From contig NZ_JBHRTR010000028.1 of assembly GCF_042646425.1 (NCBI RefSeq), positions 496,001 to 560,000 on the forward strand: a stretch of DNA of 64,000 nucleotides, written 5' to 3'. The notes under the pieces were generated by a model. It saw nothing but the letters and a program-made list of their open reading frames with translations, had not been told where the DNA came from and made no database searches. Within the stretch, counting starts at the first letter, position 1. The number at the start of each line of letters is the position of its first letter. This stretch comes from Marinibaculum pumilum. GTDB taxonomy: Bacteria; Pseudomonadota; Alphaproteobacteria; Ferrovibrionales; Ferrovibrionaceae. Position numbers and translations under genes: made by a program. Positions 25,939 to 33,740 of this stretch are shown here, piece after piece.

Positions 25939-27147
25939 TCACTCCCCGCCGGTCGACAGGACGGCGCCGAAGCGGACCCATTCCTTGCCGTCGAAGCGCT
26001 GCAGCTGTGCCTGCTGGATCGGCGCATGGTCGCCGGGCGCGGTGTCGATCCGGATTCCCGGCAGCACCATCGGCACCTCCAGGTCCTGCAGGTTGGCCGC
26101 CTGTTTCATCATGTTCTCGCGGGTCAGGGTGTCGCCCATCTGCCGGATCACCTGCGCCACGGTCTTGCAGACCGCATAGCCGAAGCCGTTGAAGGCATCG
26201 GTCATGTCGCCGTCGGCGTAGTGAGCCTTCATGAACGCGGCCCATTCCTTGTAATCGGGGCTGTCCTGCCAGGCCGGATCGGTCGGATCCTTCATGTAGA
26301 CGGCGGAGATGACGCCTTTCGCGCGGTCAAGGCCGGCCGGCGTCAGCACCGTGGCGACGGAGTTCGAGGCCGAGTTCAGCAGGTGCACAACGTCCCAGTT
26401 CAGGTCGGCGACCTTGCGGATCGCCTGCGCGCCGAACTTCGGCGTGGTGACGTTGTAGAACACGTTGGCGTCGGAGTTCTTCAGGTTGACGATCTGGGAA
26501 TCGATCGTCGGGTCGGTGACGTCGTAGGTTTCCTCCGCCACGATCATCGTGTCCGCCCTGTCGCCCAGGACGTTCCGCAGCCCCTTCACATAGTCCTTAC
26601 CGTAATCGTCGTTCTGGTAGAGGATCGCGATCTTGGCGTCCGGCAGGTTCTCCAGGATGTAGCGGCCGAAGATCTCCGCCTCGGTCAGGTAGCTGGGCTG
26701 CCAGCCCATGGTCCAGGGATAGTCTTCCGGGTTGTCCCACTTGCTGGCGCCGCTGGCGACGAACAGCTGCGGCACCTTCTTCTGGTTCAGGTAGCGGTGC
26801 ACGGCGGAGCTGGTCGGCGTGCCCAGGCTGCCGACGATGCCCAGCACCTTCTCGCTTTCTACCAGCTTGCGGGTCTGCTCGACCGTCTTCGGCGGGCTGT
26901 AGCCGTCGTCGAGGGAGATCCAGGTGATCTTCCGGCCGTTGATGCCGCCATCGGCGTTGATCTCGTCGAAGCAGGCGCCGATCGCCTTGCCGATCGTCCC
27001 GAACGCGGATGCCGGCCCGCTATAGGGCATGGTGTTGCCGAGCTTGATCTCCGTATCGGACACGCCGGGTCCGTATTCCGCGGCGAGGGAGGGCGTGGCG
27101 GCGAGTGCGACGGCCGCGGTGGCGGCCAGCAGAATGGTGCGGGTCAT
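25939..27147 (-). CDS. Liv-type ABC transporter periplasmic substrate-binding protein
   Basis: A 402-aa type-1 periplasmic binding protein with signal peptide (MTRTILLAATAAVALAATPSLAAEYGPG). VSDTEIKLGNTMPYSGPASA, GRKITWISLDDGY and LGIVGSLGTPTSSAVHRYLN are standard for branched-chain amino acid / aromatic-acid binders. No permease or ATPase genes are adjacent, so it must borrow components encoded elsewhere. The neighbouring VOC/FAD-monooxygenase operon and the shared palindrome suggest its ligand is the aromatic or related compound that operon degrades. Confidence 0.9.
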   Translation of the reverse strand: MTRTILLAATAAVALAATPSLAAEYGPGVSDTEIKLGNTMPYSGPASAFGTIGKAIGACFDEINADGGINGRKITWISLDDGYSPPKTVEQTRKLVESEKVLGIVGSLGTPTSSAVHRYLNQKKVPQLFVASGASKWDNPEDYPWTMGWQPSYLTEAEIFGRYILENLPDAKIAILYQNDDYGKDYVKGLRNVLGDRADTMIVAEETYDVTDPTIDSQIVNLKNSDANVFYNVTTPKFGAQAIRKVADLNWDVVHLLNSASNSVATVLTPAGLDRAKGVISAVYMKDPTDPAWQDSPDYKEWAAFMKAHYADGDMTDAFNGFGYAVCKTVAQVIRQMGDTLTRENMMKQAANLQDLEVPMVLPGIRIDTAPGDHAPIQQAQLQRFDGKEWVRFGAVLSTGGE

Positions 27148-27306
27148 CGTTCGGACGGAGCCTCCCTGTGGATCCTGTTGTTATCGGAGCGCCGCGGGCC
27201 CGGTCCTCGCGGAGATCGGATCGCCCGCCCCGTCGGGGTCGGCACCTCCGGCTTGCCGCGCGCCCGGCGGGTTTCCACAGACTCTATGGAGGGGGCCCTT
27301 TGCCTG

Positions 27307-27328
27307 CTGTCCCCCTGGAAAGGGACAG
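27307..27328. promoter_or_regulatory. 22-bp palindrome upstream of the Liv-type binding protein (copy 1)
   Basis: CTGTCCC-N8-GGGACAG, with spacer CCTGGAAA, lies about 160 bp upstream of the binding-protein start. The same half-sites and the spacing of 8 recur at 31040-31061. Candidate operator. Confidence 0.55.
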
Positions 27329-27375
27329 TCCCCGGAAGCCCGCGCCGGGACGCGCAGGCCCCGTCCCGTGACGGT

Positions 27376-28509
27376 TCAGAGGCCGGTCGCGAAATCCGCG
27401 ATCAGGTCGGCGGCCTGCTCCACCAGGTCCGGCTGGCCGGCGAGATAGTGATTGCCGCCGGGGATCCGGTGCAGGTCCCATCGCGCCGCTTCCGAACGGC
27501 CGGCAAGCGCTCCCGACCATGCGGCGATGGTGGAGGGGAAGACCGACTGGTCGGCGGTATAGTCCAGCAACCGCACCGGCACAGAGGTCTCCGCCAGGCG
27601 ATCGGGCCCGTCCGCCCGGCTGGCCATCGACCATTGCGACAGGTAGGCGGTCAGGGTCGTGAAGCGGCCCATCGAGTTGGCCGCGACGTTCACCGCAGCC
27701 GGATCGCCCCAGACGCTGCCGGCCTGGCGGTCGTTCGCATCCAGCGAAAGGTCCAGGAAGCGCGGGTCGGCATGGGTGCGATGGATCACGAAGGCCTCGT
27801 CCCGCGCCTTGCCGCTGCCGCGCAGGGTCTCGAGCCGCCGGCGCACCCAGGCATCGAGTCTGTCGTGGCGCCTTGCCTGGGCGGCACGGAAGGCGGCCAC
27901 GAAGTCGGCCGGATAGGGGGGCGCATGGCGGCGGCCGTACAGGTCCAGCCCGGGGTCGAGCCGGTCGGGGTCGCGTTCGTCCAGCAGGGCCGGGTCGATC
28001 CAGCCGCGCAGCAGACGCGAGCGCCCGGCATGGGCGGCGCAGAGCAGGATCCCGTCGACGGCGGGCAGGTCCGCGGGCGACAGCTCGATCGCCGTCCCGT
28101 CGGGCGCGTCGCGGATCGTCAGATGCTCGGCCTGGGACTGGTAGAAGGCCGCCAGCGCCGCGCCGCCGGAATTGCCGATCAGGACGACTTTCCGCGCCCC
28201 CCTGTCGCGGCACCAGCGCACGCCGGCGCCGACATCCTGGATCGCGCGCTCCATCAGCAGCGACACGTCGTTGCCCAGATAGCGGGTGTTCAGCCCCATG
28301 CTCGCCACGCCGCGCCGGTGCAGCGGCTCCAGCAGGTAGTGGTTCATGAAGTTCGAGGTCGGATGGACGACGATCGCGGCGCAGCCGGACCAGTCCGCCG
28401 GCTGGCGCCAGGCGCCGTAGATCCGCGGCCAGTTCTGGTTCAGGCCGGACTGGCTTTCATGTGCCGCGCCGGAGGCGACCGGGATGACGGCAAGCTGCGG
28501 CTCTGTCAT
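27376..28509 (-). CDS. Alpha/beta-hydrolase-fold protein
   Basis: A 377-aa protein with the nucleophile elbow VVLIGNSGGAALAAFYQSQ (Ser in GNSGG), an upstream oxyanion segment VVHPTSNFMNHYLLEPL, and the C-terminal catalytic His probably in IPGGNHYLAG. It has no signal peptide. Last gene of a minus-strand operon with a VOC protein, an FAD monooxygenase and a small protein; its ATG overlaps the stop of the small gene (ATGA). In ring-cleavage pathways such a hydrolase cuts the ring-fission product; that role is inferred. Confidence 0.82.
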   Translation of the reverse strand: MTEPQLAVIPVASGAAHESQSGLNQNWPRIYGAWRQPADWSGCAAIVVHPTSNFMNHYLLEPLHRRGVASMGLNTRYLGNDVSLLMERAIQDVGAGVRWCRDRGARKVVLIGNSGGAALAAFYQSQAEHLTIRDAPDGTAIELSPADLPAVDGILLCAAHAGRSRLLRGWIDPALLDERDPDRLDPGLDLYGRRHAPPYPADFVAAFRAAQARRHDRLDAWVRRRLETLRGSGKARDEAFVIHRTHADPRFLDLSLDANDRQAGSVWGDPAAVNVAANSMGRFTTLTAYLSQWSMASRADGPDRLAETSVPVRLLDYTADQSVFPSTIAAWSGALAGRSEAARWDLHRIPGGNHYLAGQPDLVEQAADLIADFATGL

Positions 28510-28769
28510 GGCCGGTCCTCCGGCAGGGAAAGGGCGAGGTCCCGCAGCGCCGCGTCGATCAGGCCCTGGGTCCGTTGCGCCGAACCCAGCTCGCGAAGCG
28601 CGGCCAGGGCCAGCTTGGCGAGGAACAGCGCCTCCGCCTCCACCGCACGGGCCGCGCCGAGACTGTCGCCGCCGGCATCGACGGCCTGCCGTGCGCGATC
28701 CACGCCCTGGGCCAGCGCCTCGTAGATCGCCTCGACGTCAGCGGCGGCGGGCTGGGATGCGTCAGGCAT
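28506..28769 (-). CDS. Small 87-aa helical protein of the monooxygenase operon (DUF2783-like?)
   Basis: Starting at ATG 28769 the product is MPDASQPAAADVEAIYEALA followed by an Ala/Leu-rich amphipathic helix pair. It overlaps the 3' end of the FAD-monooxygenase gene by 8 bases and the hydrolase start by 4, so its place in the operon is firm. Small helical proteins (DUF2783) are known next to FAD hydroxylases of this kind, and the size and DVEAIYEAL opening are similar, but the match is by memory and weak. Function unknown. Confidence 0.6.
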   Translation of the reverse strand: MPDASQPAAADVEAIYEALAQGVDRARQAVDAGGDSLGAARAVEAEALFLAKLALAALRELGSAQRTQGLIDAALRDLALSLPEDRP

Positions 28770-30429
28770 GGGTCCCCCGGATCCTGTCCATGGCGGCGGC
28801 AATGGACGCGCGGTCCGGCCGGCGCCTGGTCCGCCCGGCGACATGCCAGTCGGGCCGTACCAGGTAGAGGGTGCCGGGGGCGGCATCGTAGGCCGCCGCG
28901 ATGCGGCCATCCGGATCGGCCAGGCCGGCCGCGCCCTCGCCGTCGACGACCAGCAGGTCGGCTGTCTTCGCGTCGGCGACCGCCGTCAGGTCGGCCAGCA
29001 TCTCCCGCTCGTCCCCGTCCCCTGCGAAATACAGAAGCAGCGCCCGGGTGCCGAGCCGGTCGTGCAGGAAGCCCTCGTCCAGCCGGACCGAGCAGAGAGG
29101 GCTGCCGGCGGCAGGGCCGGCACGGAAGTCCGCCTCACCCTCCGGCCAGACGTTCAGCGGGCTCTCCGCGTAGGTGAAGGCGGTGCTCTGCCGGGGATTG
29201 GCCAGCGCGCCGGCCCAGCCTTCCGACAGCGAGAGGGAGAGCGCCGCGCGGCGCAGCAGCCGGTAGCCGCGGGTCGGCGGGGTCATGAAGCGCGTGGACT
29301 TCCCCGCCTCCTGGAAGATGTCCAGTGTCGCGGCCCGCCGCTCAGCGCTGTAGCTCTGCAGCAGGGTGGCCGGTGCGGACCCGTCCAGGACGGCGGCGAG
29401 CTTCCAGCCGAGATTGTTGGCATCGGCCAGCCCTGAGTTCAGCCCGCGCACGCCGAAGATCGGCACAAGGTGCGCCGCATCGCCGACAAAGACCACCCTG
29501 TCGTGCAGGTAGGACTCCAGGCACAGGCAGTGCGCGCTGTAGAGCGAGACCCAGTCGAGCTCCCACGGCGCGGTCTCGCCCGCCATGTCCAGCACCTCCT
29601 GGATCCTGCGGCGCAGCCGCGGCTCCTGCATCTCCGCGTCGGAATCGTCGCCATCCCGCAGCTGGTAGTCCACCCGCCAGATGTCGTGCGGCTGCCGGTG
29701 CATCAGCACGGTCGAGCCGCGGTTCGCCTCGCTGTCGAACCAGGCCCGGCGCTCCGTGGGGGAGCGGCTCTGCATGTGGATGTCGGCGATCAGGTAGCGG
29801 CCGGAATAGGAGGTGCCCGACAATCCCAGATCCAGCAGCTTGCGCATCGTCGAGCGCGCGCCGTCCGCGGCGACGGCATAGGCCGCCTGCAGGTCGTAGC
29901 CGCCTGCCGGCGTCTGCACCTGCAGCACGACACCTGTCCCGTCCTGCCGCAGCCCGGTGACCCGGCTGCGCCAGCGCATCTCCACCAGACCGGTCGCGGC
30001 GGCGCGCTGCAGCATGATGCGCTCCAGCAGGTTCTGCTGCAGGTTCGCCATCGGGAAATACCGCTCGTCTCGCGAATGCGGCATCTCCAGGCGGTAGATC
30101 GGCCGGCCGCGGAAGAAGGAGGTGCCGGAGGTCCAGGGCAAGGCGACCGCCTCGAAGGCATCGATGCAGCCGATCTGCTGCAGGATCTCCATCGAACGGC
30201 GCGAGATGCAGGCGGCGCGGCTGCCGGGGGATTCCGTATCGCCGTCCGTCACGACGACGGAGCGGACGCCGCGGACCGCCAGGTCCAGCGCGACGGCAAG
30301 GCCGACCGGCCCGGCGCCCACGATCGCAACGTCGTGACGCGGCGCCCCGCCGGACAGTTCCGGCGGCGTCACGAAGGGATAGGGCCGGTACTCGAAATAG
30401 GAGGCCCGGTGCAGGGCCGTAGCGGACAC
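28762..30429 (-). CDS. FAD-dependent aromatic monooxygenase (MhpA/PHBH-type)
   Basis: The 555-aa product starts at GTG 30429, with GGAGGG upstream, and has the single-component flavin hydroxylase layout. The FAD fingerprint VAIVGAGPVGLAVALDLA is near residue 35, and the second FAD motif VVFVGDAAHLVPIFGVRGLNSGLADANNLGWKL is near residue 300. The C-terminal thioredoxin-like end includes LYLVRPDWHVA. It should hydroxylate a phenolic ring with NAD(P)H and O2. Between a VOC gene and a hydrolase it fits a hydroxylation, ring cleavage, hydrolysis sequence. Substrate unknown. Confidence 0.9.
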   Translation of the reverse strand: MSATALHRASYFEYRPYPFVTPPELSGGAPRHDVAIVGAGPVGLAVALDLAVRGVRSVVVTDGDTESPGSRAACISRRSMEILQQIGCIDAFEAVALPWTSGTSFFRGRPIYRLEMPHSRDERYFPMANLQQNLLERIMLQRAAATGLVEMRWRSRVTGLRQDGTGVVLQVQTPAGGYDLQAAYAVAADGARSTMRKLLDLGLSGTSYSGRYLIADIHMQSRSPTERRAWFDSEANRGSTVLMHRQPHDIWRVDYQLRDGDDSDAEMQEPRLRRRIQEVLDMAGETAPWELDWVSLYSAHCLCLESYLHDRVVFVGDAAHLVPIFGVRGLNSGLADANNLGWKLAAVLDGSAPATLLQSYSAERRAATLDIFQEAGKSTRFMTPPTRGYRLLRRAALSLSLSEGWAGALANPRQSTAFTYAESPLNVWPEGEADFRAGPAAGSPLCSVRLDEGFLHDRLGTRALLLYFAGDGDEREMLADLTAVADAKTADLLVVDGEGAAGLADPDGRIAAAYDAAPGTLYLVRPDWHVAGRTRRRPDRASIAAAMDRIRGTHA

Positions 30430-30433
30430 GCCT

Positions 30434-30976
30434 TCAGCCCTCCGTGCCTGCGCGCCGCCGGCGCTTGCGCTCGGTCCAGGCCTGCAGTTCGCCATGCACC
30501 CTGCCGGCGGCCTCGGCCAGGGCGCGCTTCTCGCCGGTGCGCGCCGTCAGCTCGACCCGCAGGCCGTTGGGATCGAAGCAGTAGATCGACCTGATGATGT
30601 GGTGGTCGGTGACGCCGATGACGTCGACCCCGGCCGCTTCCAGCCGCGCCTTCGCCCGGGCCAGGCTGTCCTCGTCGGGAACCAGCAGGGCGATGTGGTT
30701 CACCCAGGCCGGCGTGTTGGGGGAAGGCAGCGCGGCGGTATCGTCGCCCAGGTCGAAGAAGGCCATGAACGAGCCGTCCGCCATCCGGAAGAAGATGTGG
30801 ACATAGGGCGTCTCTTCGCCGGTGGAGGGGACGCGGTCGCTCTGGATGATATGGGCCAGCGGCAGGCCGAGCAGGTCCTCATAGAAGTGACGCGTTTCCT
30901 CCGCGTCGCGGCACCGCCATGCGAAATGGTGCAATCCAGCAATGCCGAGACTGCCGGCCGCTCCTTGCGGTTCCAT
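30434..30976 (-). CDS. VOC-family protein (glyoxalase / extradiol dioxygenase-like)
   Basis: From ATG 30976, with GGGGGAGGAG just upstream, the product is 180 aa. It has one VOC domain pair: IAGLHHFAWRCRDAEETRHFYEDLLGLPL opens it, WVNHIALLVPDEDSL begins the second half, and RVELTARTG ends it. The His, His and Glu at these places match the metal triad of extradiol dioxygenases. First gene of the operon, ending 5 bp before the monooxygenase GTG. A ring-cleaving role is plausible but glyoxalase-type isomerase activity cannot be excluded. Confidence 0.85.
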   Translation of the reverse strand: MEPQGAAGSLGIAGLHHFAWRCRDAEETRHFYEDLLGLPLAHIIQSDRVPSTGEETPYVHIFFRMADGSFMAFFDLGDDTAALPSPNTPAWVNHIALLVPDEDSLARAKARLEAAGVDVIGVTDHHIIRSIYCFDPNGLRVELTARTGEKRALAEAAGRVHGELQAWTERKRRRRAGTEG

Positions 30977-31036
30977 CGCGCTCCTCCCCCGATCGGTCCA
31001 AGGCATGGCACCGATGCTAGGGTGCCGCGCCCGGGC

Positions 31037-31064
31037 CCGCTGTCCCACCAGGAAGGGACAGCGG
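31037..31064. promoter_or_regulatory. Palindrome upstream of the VOC/monooxygenase operon (copy 2)
   Basis: CCGCTGTCCC (31037-31046) and GGGACAGCGG (31055-31064) form a perfect 10-bp inverted repeat around ACCAGGAA, 61-88 bp upstream of the VOC ATG. The core CTGTCCC-N8-GGGACAG is the same as at 27307-27328. Candidate operator. Confidence 0.6.
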
Positions 31065-31070
31065 CACGCC

Positions 31071-31106
31071 AAGAGGGGGGGACGCCAAGAGGGCGGGATG
31101 CCAGGA
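31071..31106. repeat. Degenerate triplicated ~16-bp unit
   Basis: Three consecutive ACGCCAAGAGGG-like units (the last reads ATGCCAGGAAGG) fill the end of the gap between the VOC operon and the DUF6152 gene. No function can be assigned. Confidence 0.5.
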
Positions 31107-31114
31107 AGGTGGCT

Positions 31115-31636
31115 TCAGTCGGTCCCGCCGGCAGCCGGTTCCGGTGCGTCCGGGAAGGATGTGAGCTGCTGCCACACGCCCTGGCCGTCCTCCAGCCAGA
31201 ACATGACCGGCCGCAGTTCGCTGCTGTCGGCGGATTGCAGGAAGCCGATCGCCTCCAGCCGTTCGCCTTCCCGGATCGGCCGGTCCAGGCCCCACCGCGC
31301 CATCCAGTCCGGGCCGGCAAGCACCAGCCGCAGTTCCTGGCGATCGCCGCCATAGGGGCGGGTCGATGCCATCGTGGCGCGGCCGATCTCCGGGTCGGCG
31401 CCCGGCGGCAGGTCCCGCCCCGACAGGTCGGCCGGCGGTTCGGTCGTCGCGATCCGCAGGCGCACCTCGCCGTGCGGGTAGCCCCAGTAGACCTCCTCGA
31501 CGGTGCCGGACACGTAGTAGGCGTGCCGGGTCTCGAAGGAACTCCAGCCATGATGCGCGCCGGCCCGTTCGGAAGCCAGGAGCGCAAGCAGGCCGAATGC
31601 GATGATTGTTGCGGCTGCGATCTGTCGGACGGGCAT
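31115..31636 (-). CDS. Exported DUF6152-family protein
   Basis: From ATG 31636 the product is 173 aa with signal peptide MPVRQIAAATIIAFGLLALL and the mature start AHHGWSSF, the hallmark His-His-Gly-Trp of the DUF6152 family. The body is a small beta-barrel-like domain (VSGTVEEVYWGYPHGEVRLR). The family's role is unknown; the N-terminal HH could bind a metal. Downstream of, and co-directional with, the exported cupin gene. Confidence 0.85.
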   Translation of the reverse strand: MPVRQIAAATIIAFGLLALLASERAGAHHGWSSFETRHAYYVSGTVEEVYWGYPHGEVRLRIATTEPPADLSGRDLPPGADPEIGRATMASTRPYGGDRQELRLVLAGPDWMARWGLDRPIREGERLEAIGFLQSADSSELRPVMFWLEDGQGVWQQLTSFPDAPEPAAGGTD

Positions 31637-31717
31637 CTTCGGGACTCCCTTCGTTATGCGGTCGCGCCGCGGCCCGGATGCCATGCCGGACCGCGGCGCA
31701 AAGGTCCGCGGCTTGCC

Positions 31718-32185
31718 TTATTCCGCGCCGTACTGCGCGTCGGTCACCTGTTCCATCCACTCGACATTCTCGCCGTCGCGCACATTGGTCAGGGCGGTGT
31801 GCTGCATGGATGCGGTCGGCGTGGCCCCGTGCCAGTGCTTGACCCCCGGCGGGGTCCAGATCACGTCGCCGGGCCGGATCTCCCGCTTCGCGCCGCCCTC
31901 CTGCTGCACCCAGCCCGTACCGGAGGTGACCACCAGGGTCTGGCCGGCGGGATGGCTGTGCCAGGCGGACCTTGCCCCCGGGGCAAAGGTCACATAGGCG
32001 CCGGAGGTCGGTGTTTCCGCGTTCGGCGGGAACAGCATGTCGACGATGACATTGCCCGTGAAGTAGTCGGCCGGGCCCTCGAACGAGGACCGCGATCCGT
32101 TGGGCGAGATCTCCATCTGCTGCGCCAGTGCCGGCGTCGTGGCGATGAGCGCGGCCGCGCAGAAGCCGATCGTGCGGAGGTTCAT
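31718..32185 (-). CDS. Exported cupin-domain protein
   Basis: 155 aa with a signal peptide (MNLRTIGFCAAALIATTPALA). The cupin core has WHSHPAGQTLVVTSGTGWVQ (motif 1, with two His and a Gln in place of the usual Glu) and PGDVIWTPPGVKHWHGA (motif 2, with His). Exported cupins of this type are often seen with CMD proteins and are implicated in quinone or lactone metabolism. Substrate unknown. Confidence 0.85.
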   Translation of the reverse strand: MNLRTIGFCAAALIATTPALAQQMEISPNGSRSSFEGPADYFTGNVIVDMLFPPNAETPTSGAYVTFAPGARSAWHSHPAGQTLVVTSGTGWVQQEGGAKREIRPGDVIWTPPGVKHWHGATPTASMQHTALTNVRDGENVEWMEQVTDAQYGAE

Positions 32186-32290
32186 GTCGGGTCCTCTCCT
32201 GTCTGGGTGCGGGTCGATGGCGGGCGCATGCCCGCCTCCGATAGGTCGTGCCCGAACCGGATTCCGGTAGGGCGCCGCACCCGGACGCCT

Positions 32291-33724
32291 CTATGAGCGG
32301 TGCTCATGAATGCCGGCCGGAATGGGCCCGGGACGCGGCAGCGTCCAGACAGCGACCGGGGCATGCCGGCCGCGGACCATGCGGTCCCGGTCGCGCCGGA
32401 GGCCGGGGACGAGGCTTTCGGGCGGGCTGCCGCGGTCCCGTGCGGCCTGGACCAGGGCGTCGCTTGCCACCAGACCCGCCCCCGTCTCCCGCGTGAGCCG
32501 TTCCAGCCGGCTCGCCACGTTCACCGCATCGCCCAGCACCGTATATTCGAGCCGCTGCGTGTCGCCGATATTGCCCACCAGCACCTCGCCATAGTGGATG
32601 CCGATGCCGATCTCCACCGGCGCGTCGCCGACCAGCGCGCGCGCCGCGTTCCACCTGGCGATCTCGTCGAGCATGGCCGCGGCACAGGACAGCGCCCGGA
32701 CAGGATCGTCCGGCCGCTGCCGGGGCGTGCCGAAATGCACCATGATCGCGTCGCCCAGATACTTGTCCACGGTCCCGCCATGCGCGAAGGCGACCCGCGC
32801 CAGGCGGCTGTGGAACTCGCGCAGCAGGCCGACCAGTGCCGATGGCGGCAGCCGCTCCGAGATTGCGGTGAAGCCCACCATGTCGGCGAACAGGACCGCC
32901 ACGGGCTGCACTGCCGGTTCGCCGAAGGCGTCGCCGCTGGTGGCGATCTCGTCGACGATGTTGGGGGAGAAATATCGTGACAGCGCGCCGCGCTGGGCCT
33001 CCGCGGCGACCTGCCGGCGGACCAGGCGGCGGGACCGCCAGACGGTGAGGGCCAGGATCACGGTGACCAGCACCAGGAAGACGACCTGATTGTACAGGGT
33101 GGTCAGGCTGACCGCGTCGGGGTCGAGATAGGCGCGGATCACCGCTTCCGAATTCAGCCCGCGATCGAGCATGTCCACCGAGGTGTAGGCGACCGAGCCC
33201 GGCAGGCCAGCCACCCAGAGGAACGCGGTGCTCCACGCCACGACGGAGGCGATGCCGGCCCAGATCACGAGGATGGGCGAATAGCTCAGGGCCATGCCGG
33301 CCAGGAAGACACCGAAATACACGAAGCTTGGCAGGCGGAGGTTGAGTTGCGGCGTCCAGCCCTCGACCGAGAAAGGTGCTGGCACCACCAGGATGTAGCT
33401 GAGGATGGCGGCGTCGAGCAGCAGGAAGGCGGCGGTCACCCAGGTGCTGCCGCGTCCCGCGCGGGCGAGCAGATAGGGCGGCGCGCCCAGAAGCGCGAAG
33501 CAGGCGATCGCCGCCAGGTAGAGGCCCGACCGTTCGAAGGGCAGGGTCAGCGCCAGCCAGACGGCCATCGCACCGAGCGCCACCAGGCGGGCCCAGAACA
33601 TGTAGGCCAGGCCGGCCAGTTCCTCGCGGGCGATGTCCCGGCTGAGATCCTTCCACGGCATCCGGCCGTCGGCAGCTCCGCTCACGGGTCCGGGCGGTCT
33701 GCCATGCTGGTCCTGCCGCGGCAT
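32291..33724 (-). CDS. Membrane class III adenylate/guanylate cyclase
   Basis: 477 aa. Residues ~35-240 hold about six membrane segments; a short linker GALSRYFSPNIVDEIATSGD leads to the cyclase domain. Metal-binding VLFADMVGFTAISERLPP, VDKYLGDAIMVHFGTP (second Asp) and EYTVLGDAVNVASRLERLT (transition-state residues) are intact, so it should make cAMP (the typical product of such alphaproteobacterial enzymes). A start at 33661 (MPWKDLSRDI) is an alternative. The cyclophilin-fold gene ends 17 bp upstream in the same direction. Confidence 0.93.
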   Translation of the reverse strand: MPRQDQHGRPPGPVSGAADGRMPWKDLSRDIAREELAGLAYMFWARLVALGAMAVWLALTLPFERSGLYLAAIACFALLGAPPYLLARAGRGSTWVTAAFLLLDAAILSYILVVPAPFSVEGWTPQLNLRLPSFVYFGVFLAGMALSYSPILVIWAGIASVVAWSTAFLWVAGLPGSVAYTSVDMLDRGLNSEAVIRAYLDPDAVSLTTLYNQVVFLVLVTVILALTVWRSRRLVRRQVAAEAQRGALSRYFSPNIVDEIATSGDAFGEPAVQPVAVLFADMVGFTAISERLPPSALVGLLREFHSRLARVAFAHGGTVDKYLGDAIMVHFGTPRQRPDDPVRALSCAAAMLDEIARWNAARALVGDAPVEIGIGIHYGEVLVGNIGDTQRLEYTVLGDAVNVASRLERLTRETGAGLVASDALVQAARDRGSPPESLVPGLRRDRDRMVRGRHAPVAVWTLPRPGPIPAGIHEHRS

Positions 33725-33740
33725 GCGGGATCCCCGCCCG

